64,000 nucleotides of DNA from a virus. Both the position numbers and the translations under genes were made by a program. The notes under the pieces are model-generated. The model was given only the letters and a program-made list of their open reading frames with translations. It was not told where the DNA came from and made no database searches. Positions 32,861 to 41,662 of the stretch are shown here, one piece after another. Positions within the stretch are counted from its first letter, which is position 1; each line of letters opens with the position of its first letter. The stretch lies in the IMG/VR virus record IMGVR_UViG_3300031231_000003, positions 1 to 64,000 of that record. One strand, written 5' to 3'.

Positions 32861-33463
32861 ATGGCAAAATTCAACAGATCAGAAATGCTTCAATTCGCAC
32901 TCGATAGCATCGTAACGAGTGAAGATCGTTCCTACCTTGAGATCGGGTGTAAGAATGATAGCACGTTCGCGAACATTCGGGCTGCGAAGAAAATTGGTGT
33001 CGATCCTGTTTCAGGTGGTACACATAGAATGCTATCAGATGATTTCTTTGCAACCAACAAAGAAACGTTTGATTTAGTGTTCATTGACGGTGATCATACG
33101 GCAGAACAGGTACTCACTGATTTTTTGAACGCGTGGAATGTTTTGAACAAGGGTGGCATCATTGCAATGCACGATTGTAATCCAGCAACTAGGGAACTCG
33201 AAGAACGAGAAGCTTGTGGAACCGCTTGGAAAACCGCATACACATTAAAAGATGTAGGACTTGACATGTTGATCGGTAATTTCGATCACGGACTAACGTT
33301 CGTAAAGATCAAACATCAACCAACCGATGGAATGACTCAAATCATCGGTGAGACATTCAATGAATTCATTCAAATGACGTACGACGATCTAGAAAAGATC
33401 AGAGAAACGAGCACGGTCGATGAAATCAAGGACTGGTTGATTCCAAAAGGATATGCTTTGTGA
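32861..33463 (+). CDS. SAM-dependent methyltransferase
   Basis: 200 residues: YLEIGCKNDSTFANI (motif I), IGVDPVSGG, and LVFIDGDHTAEQVLTDF, a pattern of the Methyltransf_24 group. Probably acts on a sugar or glycolipid. Starts a three-gene plus-strand group inside the minus-strand glycan block. Confidence 0.85.
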   Translation: MAKFNRSEMLQFALDSIVTSEDRSYLEIGCKNDSTFANIRAAKKIGVDPVSGGTHRMLSDDFFATNKETFDLVFIDGDHTAEQVLTDFLNAWNVLNKGGIIAMHDCNPATRELEEREACGTAWKTAYTLKDVGLDMLIGNFDHGLTFVKIKHQPTDGMTQIIGETFNEFIQMTYDDLEKIRETSTVDEIKDWLIPKGYAL

Positions 33464-34266
33464 TTCACTACCACACATTTTGCTGTGATCTAACGTACAA
33501 ACATGCGATACGTTGCATTGAACTTGCAAAGTACCTATCGGATACGTCAATCAAGTACGTTGCCTGGACTCTGAACATGTCGGATGACAACATCAAAAAG
33601 TTGTCTGACGCGGGATGGGAAATTCATCGTGTCAAGAAAACGTCATGGAACGGAATGGGAGGAAGTGTTCAACATGGTGAGGGGATGCTTGAATGTTTTC
33701 GTTCTCTAGATTGTTCTACCACGAATATCATTTCCGATAGTGACATTTACCTGATGTTCGACGGTTGGGATTCAAGCGTTCTAGAAAGACTTGATCAAGT
33801 AGATTGCATCGGTATTGGCTACGAAGACAGTTCAATTCGTGTTGGTAAACAATTTCCCATCAACGCATTTAGATCGCAGCCGGGAATTATGTGGTTAGCA
33901 TTAAAACGTGATCTACCCTGGAATCAATTCGACCCTCGACCGAACAAGTCAGATACAACACCTCTCACGGTTGGTGAACGAAAATTGTACGGTCTTCCAG
34001 CAGGTGTCGAACTTCTCAGAGACACGGGATGGCAAATTCCACAATTCCTGAAAGATAATTCGTTGACTGGAGAAAAATTCGGAGGCCCGTATTGGAATTC
34101 TAGCACGACGGACGTCAAACCTCGAATCAAGGTTGATGGCGATGATTACTACGATGAATACCACATTGACAACGATCCATTTCTTGTACATGTCAAGTCG
34201 GGACGCCGTCGAGATGGGGATGAAATCTTTGTAAAGGTCAATAAATTGATCGGGAGAACCTCCTGA
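33460..34266 (+). CDS. putative GT-A glycosyltransferase
   Basis: 268 residues, GTG start overlapping the upstream stop (GTGA). NIISDSDIYLMFDGWD contains the DxD motif of a GT-A enzyme; no further family features are recognised. Position between a methyltransferase and another DxD protein supports a sugar-transfer role. Overlaps the next gene by 1 nt. Confidence 0.6.
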   Translation: MIHYHTFCCDLTYKHAIRCIELAKYLSDTSIKYVAWTLNMSDDNIKKLSDAGWEIHRVKKTSWNGMGGSVQHGEGMLECFRSLDCSTTNIISDSDIYLMFDGWDSSVLERLDQVDCIGIGYEDSSIRVGKQFPINAFRSQPGIMWLALKRDLPWNQFDPRPNKSDTTPLTVGERKLYGLPAGVELLRDTGWQIPQFLKDNSLTGEKFGGPYWNSSTTDVKPRIKVDGDDYYDEYHIDNDPFLVHVKSGRRRDGDEIFVKVNKLIGRTS

Positions 34267-35021
34267 TGCAAAAAATCGTGATCGCTACAATGTTCCAGGG
34301 GGAAGAAATCATTCGTACGTGCCTCAATACGATTCGTTTACAACAAAACGTAAAGATCGTCGAGCATCATTTGATTTCACAACCTGAATCACAAAATGAC
34401 GCCCATAAGGAACTTTATGAATTCTTCAACAATGCTCCGTCAGATTGCATTCGATTCAAGGTCGATGCAGACATCGTGCTTGCAACCGAACATGTTCTCG
34501 ATCGGATGTGTAAATCAATGAAGGGTGATCCTTTGGGACAATGCGATCCACCCGTAATTGACTTCCTGTCAAATCTCACGATCAAAGCGGGATTGACAAG
34601 CTATGGACAAGCAGTTAAATTCTCTCCTTTCGATCACAACCTTTGGTCGGATAGAAACGTTACCGTGACCAAAACGAATGTCTACGACCTTCAATTCATT
34701 GCCGGAAGCCATGCAAGAATGTCGGATGAAAGAAACGCATTTCAATACGGGCTGCGACGCGGTCTAAAATCGCAATTAGCAATCTACGCCGCTATTGCAA
34801 ATGCGAATTCCATGGAACCGAATCGAACTCGTGAAATTGCGATGAAAGGTTTTGATCTAGCACAATCCGACATGTTCAAGGACTGGCACATGATTGGTAG
34901 TGCTAGAAAGAACGAAGATGCGGGGCCGATTTGTGCGGACAGATCAACGAACGAGTTCGAACGATTGTTTCAAGAATTCATTGTCAAGAATGTAAACGTT
35001 CCAGAACGCACTTGGAGATAA
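34266..35021 (+). CDS. putative GT-A glycosyltransferase
   Basis: 251 residues beginning with the GT2-like strand IVIATMFQGEEIIRTCLN; RFKVDADIVLA supplies the DxD motif. The segment FQYGLRRGLKSQLAIYAAIA is a later helical part. It ends a few bases before the convergent tRNA-Ile. Confidence 0.7.
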   Translation: MQKIVIATMFQGEEIIRTCLNTIRLQQNVKIVEHHLISQPESQNDAHKELYEFFNNAPSDCIRFKVDADIVLATEHVLDRMCKSMKGDPLGQCDPPVIDFLSNLTIKAGLTSYGQAVKFSPFDHNLWSDRNVTVTKTNVYDLQFIAGSHARMSDERNAFQYGLRRGLKSQLAIYAAIANANSMEPNRTREIAMKGFDLAQSDMFKDWHMIGSARKNEDAGPICADRSTNEFERLFQEFIVKNVNVPERTWR

Positions 35022-35024
35022 AGT

Positions 35025-35100
35025 TGGTCCGCCCGGTGCGAGTCGAACGCACATCTTTAGCCTTATAAGGACCGACTCTGACCAGTTGAGTTACGAGCGG
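35025..35100 (-). tRNA. tRNA-Ile (anticodon UAU), CCA encoded
   Basis: The minus strand folds as a tRNA: acceptor CCGCTCG with CGGGCGG (one G-U), D stem ACTC/GAGT, loop CTTATAA with anticodon TAT, T arm GTGCG-TTCGACT-CGCAC, discriminator A and encoded CCA (35027-35025). The anticodon stem is weak (C-A mismatch and two G-U). It would read AUA codons. It sits between convergent glycan genes. Confidence 0.85.
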
Positions 35101-35106
35101 GAAATT

Positions 35107-35928
35107 TTAAAGTTCTCGTATCATTTGATCGAACGTCGGGATGTTCAATCGTTCGTTCAGATCATGGATCGTTGAAAGTGATCGATCAACACGAATTTCA
35201 TTCTCAATTGGACGAATCTTCATTCGAAGATCGTACCTTTCGTTGAACTTACATAGCATTTCATGCTTTGACAATGTGCTTGAAAACACATGGCGCTTGA
35301 CGTTGTCGTAAAGATCATTCTTGATAATATCATGACAAACATGAGCAAATTCAACATTGGTGATTCCATTCCAGAGATGGTTGGTGAAACCATCAACCTG
35401 TTTTCCTCGTTGAGAAATTGCCCATTCCAGCAAGCTGTGACTTGAATTCAACTCTCGACCGATGATGCTCGTTCTCAAAACCATGCAATTCGAGGGTTCG
35501 CCGAACTTCTTTGAATGTCCATAATCTGTATCGGGATCAAAAATATCCGTCTCAACGTAGGAACCCTTCTTTCCCGAGAATACACAATCAGTCGTAGGAT
35601 GGATCATCTTGATTTCGCGATCCTGACAAACATCAGCGAGATGTAACGGAAACGAAGCATTCAATGAAATGTATGAAGTCTTTGAATATTGCTTTTGAAC
35701 GATTGCACCAATGCAATTGATCAAAAAATCACAATCGGGAATCTGTTTGCCACCTTTTTCATGGTAAAATTCATGAGAAATATTGAATTCGAACGTACCA
35801 TCAAGACGGTCATTCGTTAACTTTCTTACCGATGGTAGGATTTCATATCCTTTCTCTCGAAGAACACGACAGACCGCGTGTCCTAACATTCCGGTTGACC
35901 CGAGGACAACCACACGTTTATTCTTCAT
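35107..35928 (-). CDS. RmlD-like NAD-dependent reductase/epimerase
   Basis: 273 residues from ATG 35928. Rossmann loop LGSTGMLGHAV, IHPTTDCVFSGKKG and DYGHSKKFGE (Tyr/Lys pair) are those of dTDP-4-dehydrorhamnose reductase-like SDRs. It reduces a 4-keto nucleotide sugar, or acts like CapF-type reductases on UDP-HexNAc. No RmlA-C genes are in the window. The 5' end overlaps a 34-residue membrane gene. Confidence 0.82.
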   Translation of the reverse strand: MKNKRVVVLGSTGMLGHAVCRVLREKGYEILPSVRKLTNDRLDGTFEFNISHEFYHEKGGKQIPDCDFLINCIGAIVQKQYSKTSYISLNASFPLHLADVCQDREIKMIHPTTDCVFSGKKGSYVETDIFDPDTDYGHSKKFGEPSNCMVLRTSIIGRELNSSHSLLEWAISQRGKQVDGFTNHLWNGITNVEFAHVCHDIIKNDLYDNVKRHVFSSTLSKHEMLCKFNERYDLRMKIRPIENEIRVDRSLSTIHDLNERLNIPTFDQMIREL

Positions 35929-36022
35929 CGTCACTCATTCGCTTGATCAAATCGCGTGTCAGGGGCCACAGCAACGTCTTGATAATGATCACAACGACCA
36001 AGATCCAAAAAATGCCTTTCAC
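35918..36022 (-). CDS. 34-residue single-helix membrane protein
   Basis: GTG start at 36020-36022 overlaps the upstream TGA (GTGA). The product has one strong helix (GIFWILVVVIIIKTLLW) and a charged tail RDLIKRMSDDEE, predicted N-out/C-in. It is wedged between two sugar genes and overlaps the next one. Confidence 0.6.
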   Translation of the reverse strand: MKGIFWILVVVIIIKTLLWPLTRDLIKRMSDDEE

Positions 36023-36855
36023 AGCTTTTCAACCCGATCGTACTTGATGATTCGATCAACACGAGTTGGCTTGTAACCCGTTCCAGCGAGATTAGTTGAC
36101 CAGCTACCAGTTACAACGCCGGGATTCGTTTCATGGTGTCCTAATTTTCCATGGTACAACCCCCCGTCAAGTAGACCGATTCGTGGATACCATGAATGGT
36201 ACATCCGCTGAAAATCATTTTCTGTGAACTGCTTGAGTTTTGAAAGTTCTTGAAAGATCTCACACATCGTGTCAAGCTGATTCAGCGAACATAACTTCGT
36301 TAAAAAATTTGTATCGTAAATCTCACCTTCGAGAGGGTTAATTCGAATCTTTTCTTGCGTGACATGGTTGACATGAGCCTCCCAAGCGTACCTTCGACCA
36401 AGAGGATGTTGCAACGTTTTATCGTAAAGATGCTGCGACTTAACATCGTATTCCTGTAACCGAATTGAACCAATATCAGAATTGTTGTTCAACGCGTTTT
36501 CGCAAGCATCGAACTTCTCGATGTCATAGTAGATCAAATCAGATTCCATGACATGGATGTACTTGAAACGTTCTTGATCATCGATCATCGTCTCAAAATT
36601 ATTCAACACGTGATCGATGGCTGACCAATATCCATTGTTCGTGCTTGAACGGTACATGTTTGCAAAATTCTTTTTCAGCATCGAGATCGCACCATCAACC
36701 GTTGAACCGTTGTCGAATACGATGAGATCTCGTTCAATGTTGAAGTTCTTTTTCGCTTGTTCGTTCTTGAGGTTTTCAATCACCTTCACGGAAATATCAT
36801 GACGAGATTTCTCCATTGAACAATTCACGAACAGGTACAAAGTATTCGATGTCAT
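36019..36855 (-). CDS. glycosyltransferase (GT2-like)
   Basis: 278 residues. DLIVFDNGSTVDGAISML, then NGYWSAIDHVLN and YIHVMESDLIYYDIEKF resemble a GT-A fold with ESD in place of DxD. The C-terminal region (YHGKLGHHETNPG) is unfamiliar. Overlaps micro-membrane genes at both ends by 4 nt. Confidence 0.65.
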   Translation of the reverse strand: MTSNTLYLFVNCSMEKSRHDISVKVIENLKNEQAKKNFNIERDLIVFDNGSTVDGAISMLKKNFANMYRSSTNNGYWSAIDHVLNNFETMIDDQERFKYIHVMESDLIYYDIEKFDACENALNNNSDIGSIRLQEYDVKSQHLYDKTLQHPLGRRYAWEAHVNHVTQEKIRINPLEGEIYDTNFLTKLCSLNQLDTMCEIFQELSKLKQFTENDFQRMYHSWYPRIGLLDGGLYHGKLGHHETNPGVVTGSWSTNLAGTGYKPTRVDRIIKYDRVEKL

Positions 36856-36938
36856 GATTTATAGATCCAATCCTTCGTCCTGAAAATGATCGCTAATACT
36901 ACCACGGGCAGAATGACACAACTCAACGTGTAAAACAT
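36852..36938 (-). CDS. 28-residue single-helix membrane peptide
   Basis: ORF MFYTLSCVILPVVVLAIIF followed by a basic tail RTKDWIYKS. Its ATG overlaps the stop of the 36938 glycosyltransferase (TAATG) and its stop overlaps the next start (ATGA). Hydrophobicity and perfect coupling make it a likely real gene. Confidence 0.6.
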   Translation of the reverse strand: MFYTLSCVILPVVVLAIIFRTKDWIYKS

Positions 36939-37855
36939 TACAAACTAGCAATCAGTCTACGATAAGGCTCGTATCCACCAGGCAATTTCATGTGTTCAAC
37001 GTTCGGAATTGTGGCGAGAGCTCGTGTAACATCAAAATTGATCGCCGATTGCGGAAGAACTTGTTCCGAAATTCCAACAGGTGTAGATACAACTGGAACA
37101 TTCAACAATGCTGCTTCAATCAGACTTTGTGGACCGCCTTCGCATCGAGATGCAACTATGTAAAGATCGGCACATTGCATTAGTTCACAGAGATCTTCGT
37201 GTTTTGGAAGTTCAAAGTAACTGTATGGAATTTTTGCTTTTATCAACCTCTGAATTGCATATTGCCTTCTCCACGCCAGTAAAAGACAATGCAGGTTTGG
37301 ATGCGTTGACGCTTTCATCTTTTCAATCGCGTCAACGAACAAATCTGCACCCTTTTCAAGTTTTGGCAAAAAATTACCCGATTGAATCGAATCTCCTTCA
37401 GTGTCCCGCTGCGCTGAGATCACGATAAAAGCATCCTGAGGCAAGCCATGTTTATCACGCAGTTTTTGCTTCGAAAATGTTGAAGGTTTGTACAAATTTT
37501 GGTTTGCCCAATAATGGATCAGCTCGATCGGTTTGTCCGTCAAAGTTTTCACAAAATCAAGAACACGCTCATTGAACACGTGGTAAACATCCGTGATCTC
37601 ATCACGTGTTGCAAAATCATGACGTTCTTCAACACCGAATTTTTCCTCAACAATATGATGAATAGTGGTGATCACCTTACGTTGTTTCAATAATTCATAG
37701 GGAATTCTTTTGTAACACCAGTCACCCAACAGCCAGATCACATCGGCATCGATGGGATGTTGAACGCTGATGTCGATATTATCCTGATCCCATTCTTTTT
37801 TGAACCTATCAACGATCCAATTCTCTTGAGGGGCTAAAACGAATACTTTGTTCAC
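36938..37855 (-). CDS. GT4-family glycosyltransferase
   Basis: 305 residues (GTG start overlapping the stop of a small membrane gene). GT-B fold: ELIHYWANQNLYKPS, IVISAQRDTEG, and the donor motif ASRCEGGPQSLIEAALLNVPVVSTP. Clear GT4 signature. Confidence 0.88.
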   Translation of the reverse strand: MNKVFVLAPQENWIVDRFKKEWDQDNIDISVQHPIDADVIWLLGDWCYKRIPYELLKQRKVITTIHHIVEEKFGVEERHDFATRDEITDVYHVFNERVLDFVKTLTDKPIELIHYWANQNLYKPSTFSKQKLRDKHGLPQDAFIVISAQRDTEGDSIQSGNFLPKLEKGADLFVDAIEKMKASTHPNLHCLLLAWRRQYAIQRLIKAKIPYSYFELPKHEDLCELMQCADLYIVASRCEGGPQSLIEAALLNVPVVSTPVGISEQVLPQSAINFDVTRALATIPNVEHMKLPGGYEPYRRLIASL

Positions 37856-37962
37856 TTAACATCCCAGATCTCTGAAACTTCAATGATTTTTTTTGCTAAC
37901 TTGTAGACAACAACACACCCGATCACGAATGCAACTCGTTTCCCATTAATCAATTTTTTCAT
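37852..37962 (-). CDS. 36-residue single-helix membrane peptide
   Basis: MKKLINGKRVAFVIGCVVVY continues with a Lys-rich tail. Positive N-terminus, one short helix, then LAKKIIEVSEIWDVK. Stop overlaps the GTG of the glycosyltransferase (GTGA); the start lies inside the last codons of the 37946 gene. Confidence 0.55.
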   Translation of the reverse strand: MKKLINGKRVAFVIGCVVVYKLAKKIIEVSEIWDVK

Positions 37963-38179
37963 TTCTAATGATTCTCACGTTCCTTGTGTAATCAGCATTC
38001 AACGAATACGATGAAAGTCTTTGACGACAATTATGTAGTTCTAAACAATCGTATTCCACTGACGTTCCATAGGATGATACAAATTTCATAGAAACGATCA
38101 ACTCAACTCGATCAATGGATCCCATTGTGTCCCACAACAACAGATCACCCGGCCGAATGTCTCTAAAGGTTAACTTCAT
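37946..38179 (-). CDS. small RPGD-turn beta protein
   Basis: 77 residues beginning MKLTFRDIRPGDLLLWDT, then VELIVSMKFVS and more strands. The opening is nearly the same as in the 17785 protein. Overlaps the 38163 gene by 17 nt. Function unknown; a small SH3/KOW-like fold is suggested. Confidence 0.65.
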   Translation of the reverse strand: MKLTFRDIRPGDLLLWDTMGSIDRVELIVSMKFVSSYGTSVEYDCLELHNCRQRLSSYSLNADYTRNVRIIRNEKID

Positions 38180-39107
38180 TGATCAACGATTCAAAGATTG
38201 AAATGTACTTTTTCACGACGTTCTTGATATCGATATCGAGATGTTTTCCCAGAGATGATGTTTCGGGGAGTAGAGATATTTGATTGACATCAATGAGAGG
38301 AGGATTTTCGTAATCAATCAACTCGTAAGAGTAGTCTTTTGGTTCCAATAATTGGACACCAAATCCTTGAACGAGTTCTTTCGTTCCACCGAGATTCGAA
38401 CAAATCACGGGAGTTCCCTGCATCAGTGATTCAATCACCGTATTGGGGCAATGATCGAGGTACGCGAGATGGATCATCCAGTCTGACACAGCAAATACCT
38501 GTTCGCAAATTTCATGTGGAAGATTGCCAGTGTAAAAAAGATCATTACCCGAAATTTGTTCGGCATTGTTACCCATAATGATCATGCAGGAGTTTTGATA
38601 GAGGCCGTTCTTCAGATGCCGAAACAGTTCAACGTTTTGTCGTAACCGTTTTTGACCGTGCCAATTAGCGGAACAACAAAAAATCTTGTCGTACGTTTGA
38701 CGTAGTTTGAGAATTTCAGAAGCGATGTCGGATTCATTCTTGATTGGATCAATGTAGATTCCGTTATGGACGACAGAACCTGATCGATTTCCCCACCAAT
38801 GAGTGACCATGTTCTTGTCGAATTCCGATTGCCAGATGACATGATCAACGAACTCATAGCTTCTCTTGATTCCTCGATTCTTGATCTTGAATTCATTCTC
38901 ATCCTTGAACCAAATTCCGTCCAAACGAAGGACGACGGGGGCTTTGTAATCACGAAACGATGTTTCAATGAATGCAAGGACTACATCGTAGTCATTATCA
39001 TCCGCAATGACGTGTCCTTGATTCAATAATTCGGTCGCTAAACGTTGAGCGAAACTATTGGGACCTGTTCGACTTTGAAAATCGCATCCATCGAAAAGAA
39101 CTTTCAT
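38163..39107 (-). CDS. glycosyltransferase (GT-B)
   Basis: 314 residues from ATG 39107, which gives a normal GT-B start (MKVLFDGCDFQSRTGPNSFA) and a 4-nt overlap; the longer frame to 39323 is antisense-like. GNDLFYTGNLPHEICEQVF, then DHCPNTVIESLMQGTPVICS is the donor site. Family GT4-like. Confidence 0.85.
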   Translation of the reverse strand: MKVLFDGCDFQSRTGPNSFAQRLATELLNQGHVIADDNDYDVVLAFIETSFRDYKAPVVLRLDGIWFKDENEFKIKNRGIKRSYEFVDHVIWQSEFDKNMVTHWWGNRSGSVVHNGIYIDPIKNESDIASEILKLRQTYDKIFCCSANWHGQKRLRQNVELFRHLKNGLYQNSCMIIMGNNAEQISGNDLFYTGNLPHEICEQVFAVSDWMIHLAYLDHCPNTVIESLMQGTPVICSNLGGTKELVQGFGVQLLEPKDYSYELIDYENPPLIDVNQISLLPETSSLGKHLDIDIKNVVKKYISIFESLINEVNL

Positions 39108-39256
39108 CGAAAGTACCGAGCGACGCCAAAAGCACAGGCGGCGAAGAAGCAAGCAGTGAATTCGTTCCCTCGGCCGTATACGAATAGACAAATTGTGCAT
39201 CCAGCACAAGCTACGAAAAACCCGAGACCCGTAAAAAACATTCGTGGGGATTTCAT
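39104..39256 (-). CDS. 50-residue two-helix membrane protein
   Basis: ATG 39256 overlaps the upstream stop (TGATG) and the stop overlaps the glycosyltransferase start (ATGA). Sequence MKSPRMFFTGLGFFVACAGC is followed by a second helix TACFFAACAFGVA: two short membrane spans with several cysteines. An in-frame ATG at 39343 is less likely. Confidence 0.6.
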   Translation of the reverse strand: MKSPRMFFTGLGFFVACAGCTICLFVYGRGNEFTACFFAACAFGVARYFR

Positions 39257-39453
39257 CAACGTGTCCCCAACAAACGAGCACGGAGCGAAAGGATGCTCGA
39301 CGTGAACACAACGACGTTGACAATCACGCACATAGTATAGCAAATTTGATATGCTACCTTGTCAAAATGAACATCGAGCGCCTTACCGCCGCAAAGACAC
39401 ACAACGATCAAACAGAACAAACAAAAAAGATCATAGATGATTCTCTTCTTCAC
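39256..39453 (-). CDS. 65-residue membrane protein
   Basis: GTG 39453 (MKKRIIYDLFCLFCLIVV) is preferred to longer starts that run deep into the upstream gene. Two hydrophobic spans (about 6-20 and 35-55). Overlaps the 39431 gene by 23 nt and the 39104 gene by 1 nt. Confidence 0.55.
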   Translation of the reverse strand: MKKRIIYDLFCLFCLIVVCLCGGKALDVHFDKVAYQICYTMCVIVNVVVFTSSILSLRARLLGTR

Positions 39454-39658
39454 TGTGACCTCCGTATGAAACGTACTTGTCGTACAATCGTCTTGCTTGA
39501 ATCGCAACAATCGTCATGAAACAACCAAAGAACAACGACCACAATGCTTTGCTAGTTGATTCAGAAATCAAAAAGTAAAAGAGGGGTGGTAAAGCACACA
39601 CGATGTAAATCATGATTCGATTCATATCGTTAATTACATCTTCCACGCGAATTTTCAT
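39431..39658 (-). CDS. 75-residue membrane protein
   Basis: A strong AAAGGAGG site precedes ATG 39658. The product has two membrane spans (RIMIYIVCALPPLFYFLI and ALWSLFFGCFMTIVAI) and a charged tail. Part of the chain of small membrane genes among glycosyltransferases. Unknown function. Confidence 0.65.
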   Translation of the reverse strand: MKIRVEDVINDMNRIMIYIVCALPPLFYFLISESTSKALWSLFFGCFMTIVAIQARRLYDKYVSYGGHSEEENHL

Positions 39659-40023
39659 CAATTCCTCCTTTTAAGGGCTTCGATCACTTCGATCTTGAAA
39701 TCGGTGCCTTCGAACAATGCAAGCATCGTCACAAGATCCTTGTTGTTGATATTCTCGAGCCTTGCTCGTTTATCAAAAATGTTGGGATCGAGCTCTTGAT
39801 TATTGTTAATCAAAATTCCGTCATAGAATTGTTGAGCAACATAATTGCAACATTCGTTCGAGATCTTCAATTCTGCATTCTCAGCGATGAGTTGAACGGT
39901 TCCAAATACGGTTTCGTAGATCGCTAAACACGTTGTTTTGTCAAGAGGTCGACCATCAGTGAACTTCGTTAAATTCTGTGAAAGAAGTCTCGAGAAGGAT
40001 TCGTAAAACGTTTGTTTCACCAT
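39658..40023 (-). CDS. hypothetical helical protein (121 aa)
   Basis: All-helical, soluble, with KFTDGRPLDKTTCLAIYETVFG and NNKDLVTMLALFEGTDFKIEV. The C-terminal third (TMLALFEGTD) recalls YELLEMLMDETN of the 41230 product and may be related. Not recognised. Overlaps the next gene by 1 nt. Confidence 0.6.
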   Translation of the reverse strand: MVKQTFYESFSRLLSQNLTKFTDGRPLDKTTCLAIYETVFGTVQLIAENAELKISNECCNYVAQQFYDGILINNNQELDPNIFDKRARLENINNKDLVTMLALFEGTDFKIEVIEALKRRN

Positions 40024-40034
40024 ACAAATGGATC

Positions 40035-40307
40035 TTACTTCTTTCTTTCAATGCATGTTTGAGAAAGAAGCGAGACATTTGCACGATTCAACAAATCACG
40101 AGCATTCTTCACTTCATGGTAGCAATCAAGCTCAAGTGAGCCGCAAAATTCACCGATGGACGTTTGTGAACACCATTGGTGAGTTTTAATGTATTGTTCA
40201 CGAAGATGAATGGCGTCGAATGCATGCCAGAATGCCCATACTCCAAACACAACTATTCCCAATACCGCTAACCAACCACAAAATCCCACGATTGCTTTTG
40301 CAAACAT
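40035..40307 (-). CDS. 90-residue membrane-anchored Cys protein
   Basis: ATG 40307 overlaps the glycosyltransferase stop (TGATG). One N-terminal span (AIVGFCGWLAVLGIVVFGVWAF is split by a Trp) and an exported or cytosolic tail with four cysteines and YHEVKNARDLLNRA. Unknown function. Confidence 0.6.
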   Translation of the reverse strand: MFAKAIVGFCGWLAVLGIVVFGVWAFWHAFDAIHLREQYIKTHQWCSQTSIGEFCGSLELDCYHEVKNARDLLNRANVSLLSQTCIERKK

Positions 40308-41233
40308 CAAACTTTCTCCATGAATTTCACGTATTCATCAATACAAGAATCCCAGGATTGAAAGTGAGTTGGGTTCTTGGTGAATTTCCTCTCAAGCAAG
40401 ATTTGTTCTAGCTGGTTGAAGCTCTTGAACATGTGATCGGCGCCTGCAAATTCGACCGAACCGCCTCCATCAGAATGGACGTACGTTGGAAGTTCACAGG
40501 TCACGGCTTCGATGATCGAATTCGGACCGGGATCGAACAATGATTCAGAAAAGTAAACATCGTGTTTTCCAAGCTCCTCGCCCAGTTTCTGCCCGCTCAA
40601 CGGGCGAACGATCGTCGAATGCTTGAGATTGCATTGAGTGCGACCAATGAACGTGAACTGGTATTCATCCTTTCGCTTGGCTATGAAGTCCTTGTCGAGC
40701 CACTCAGTGATGTTCCCTGACTTACGACGATTATCACTCCAGTGGTGGGAAACGATGTTCACCTTCCCGTTGTTCAACTTTTCTTGAGGTTTGAAGATGT
40801 CCCTGTCAACCCCGTTGACAATGACCGTATTGTTCTTGCATTTCCATCCTCGATCATCGAAATACCCTCGCAACCATTCAGAAACGAACACTGTTGCATC
40901 GATCATTCCTGAAACCTTGATCAACTTGTCATCTACGTCGGTGGTTCCCTTCCGAGCGTCATTCTCATTCACTCGAAGAACGATCTTCAGCTTATGATTG
41001 TACGTCATCTTGTACATCAAAGCCTGATCGATGCTTATTCCCGTTCCATCGTTATCGAGACCCACGATCAACATTGCATCGGGATTCGCCTTGGGATCAG
41101 TTGGCATGCAAAGAACATGAGATTTATCACCGGCTTTTTCACGTGCTTCAAAGTGGTTGAAAAAGCCGCGCACAAAATTATTTCCCCCGCCGAACGGCCC
41201 AGAACGGTATTGACGATTGATGTAAAGTTTCAT
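40307..41233 (-). CDS. GT4-family glycosyltransferase
   Basis: 308 residues from ATG 41233 (ATGA overlap). SGPFGGGNNFVRGFF is the N-terminal GT-B loop; VIVNGVDRDIFKP, FTFIGRTQ and SESLFDPGPNSIIEAVTCELPTY mark the donor half. Clear member of the GT-B superfamily. Confidence 0.87.
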   Translation of the reverse strand: MKLYINRQYRSGPFGGGNNFVRGFFNHFEAREKAGDKSHVLCMPTDPKANPDAMLIVGLDNDGTGISIDQALMYKMTYNHKLKIVLRVNENDARKGTTDVDDKLIKVSGMIDATVFVSEWLRGYFDDRGWKCKNNTVIVNGVDRDIFKPQEKLNNGKVNIVSHHWSDNRRKSGNITEWLDKDFIAKRKDEYQFTFIGRTQCNLKHSTIVRPLSGQKLGEELGKHDVYFSESLFDPGPNSIIEAVTCELPTYVHSDGGGSVEFAGADHMFKSFNQLEQILLERKFTKNPTHFQSWDSCIDEYVKFMEKV

Positions 41234-41460
41234 TTCCAATCCTTAATCGTTTTCTCGATCTCAAGAAGCGTCAGATCACGTTCTTCAACGTTCGTTTCAT
41301 CCATCAACATTTCGAGCAATTCGTACATTCCTTGATCAAAGGTTGCAATACAATAAACGTTCGTGAGAAATTCATCATTGAATGAACCTTCGTTCGTCAA
41401 ATTTTCGATTATTGTCTGAAGTTTAACGAATTGATCGACCGTTGTTCTAAACGGGATCAT
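41230..41460 (-). CDS. hypothetical helical protein (76 aa)
   Basis: Helical, with DQFVKLQTIIENLTNEG and MYELLEMLMDETNVEERDLTLLEIE. Possibly related at its C-terminus to the 39658 protein. Overlaps the lipoprotein gene upstream by 14 nt and the glycosyltransferase by 4 nt. Confidence 0.55.
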   Translation of the reverse strand: MIPFRTTVDQFVKLQTIIENLTNEGSFNDEFLTNVYCIATFDQGMYELLEMLMDETNVEERDLTLLEIEKTIKDWK

Positions 41461-41662
41461 TGATGACCCACTTCATGCAAGCTGCACACGCCTTCGTAGA
41501 GTTCTCGGCTTTACCTATGAACCATTTGACACATTCGTTAGTGTCACACCGAAAAACGTTTCCGTCCAGGTGGCTCCATTCTTCGGACGCAATTTCACAA
41601 GGTGTCGGAATGTAGGGCTTAATCTCGCAGGCGAGAATGCAAAATAAAAACAAGAATTTCAT
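41447..41662 (-). CDS. small lipoprotein
   Basis: 71 residues with the signal peptide MKFLFLFCILAC, lipobox ILAC and acylated Cys12. The mature part has five Cys residues (including CDTNEC and CAAC). Second lipoprotein of the window, again small and Cys-rich. Exclusion or surface function is possible but unproven. Confidence 0.65.
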   Translation of the reverse strand: MKFLFLFCILACEIKPYIPTPCEIASEEWSHLDGNVFRCDTNECVKWFIGKAENSTKACAACMKWVINDPV

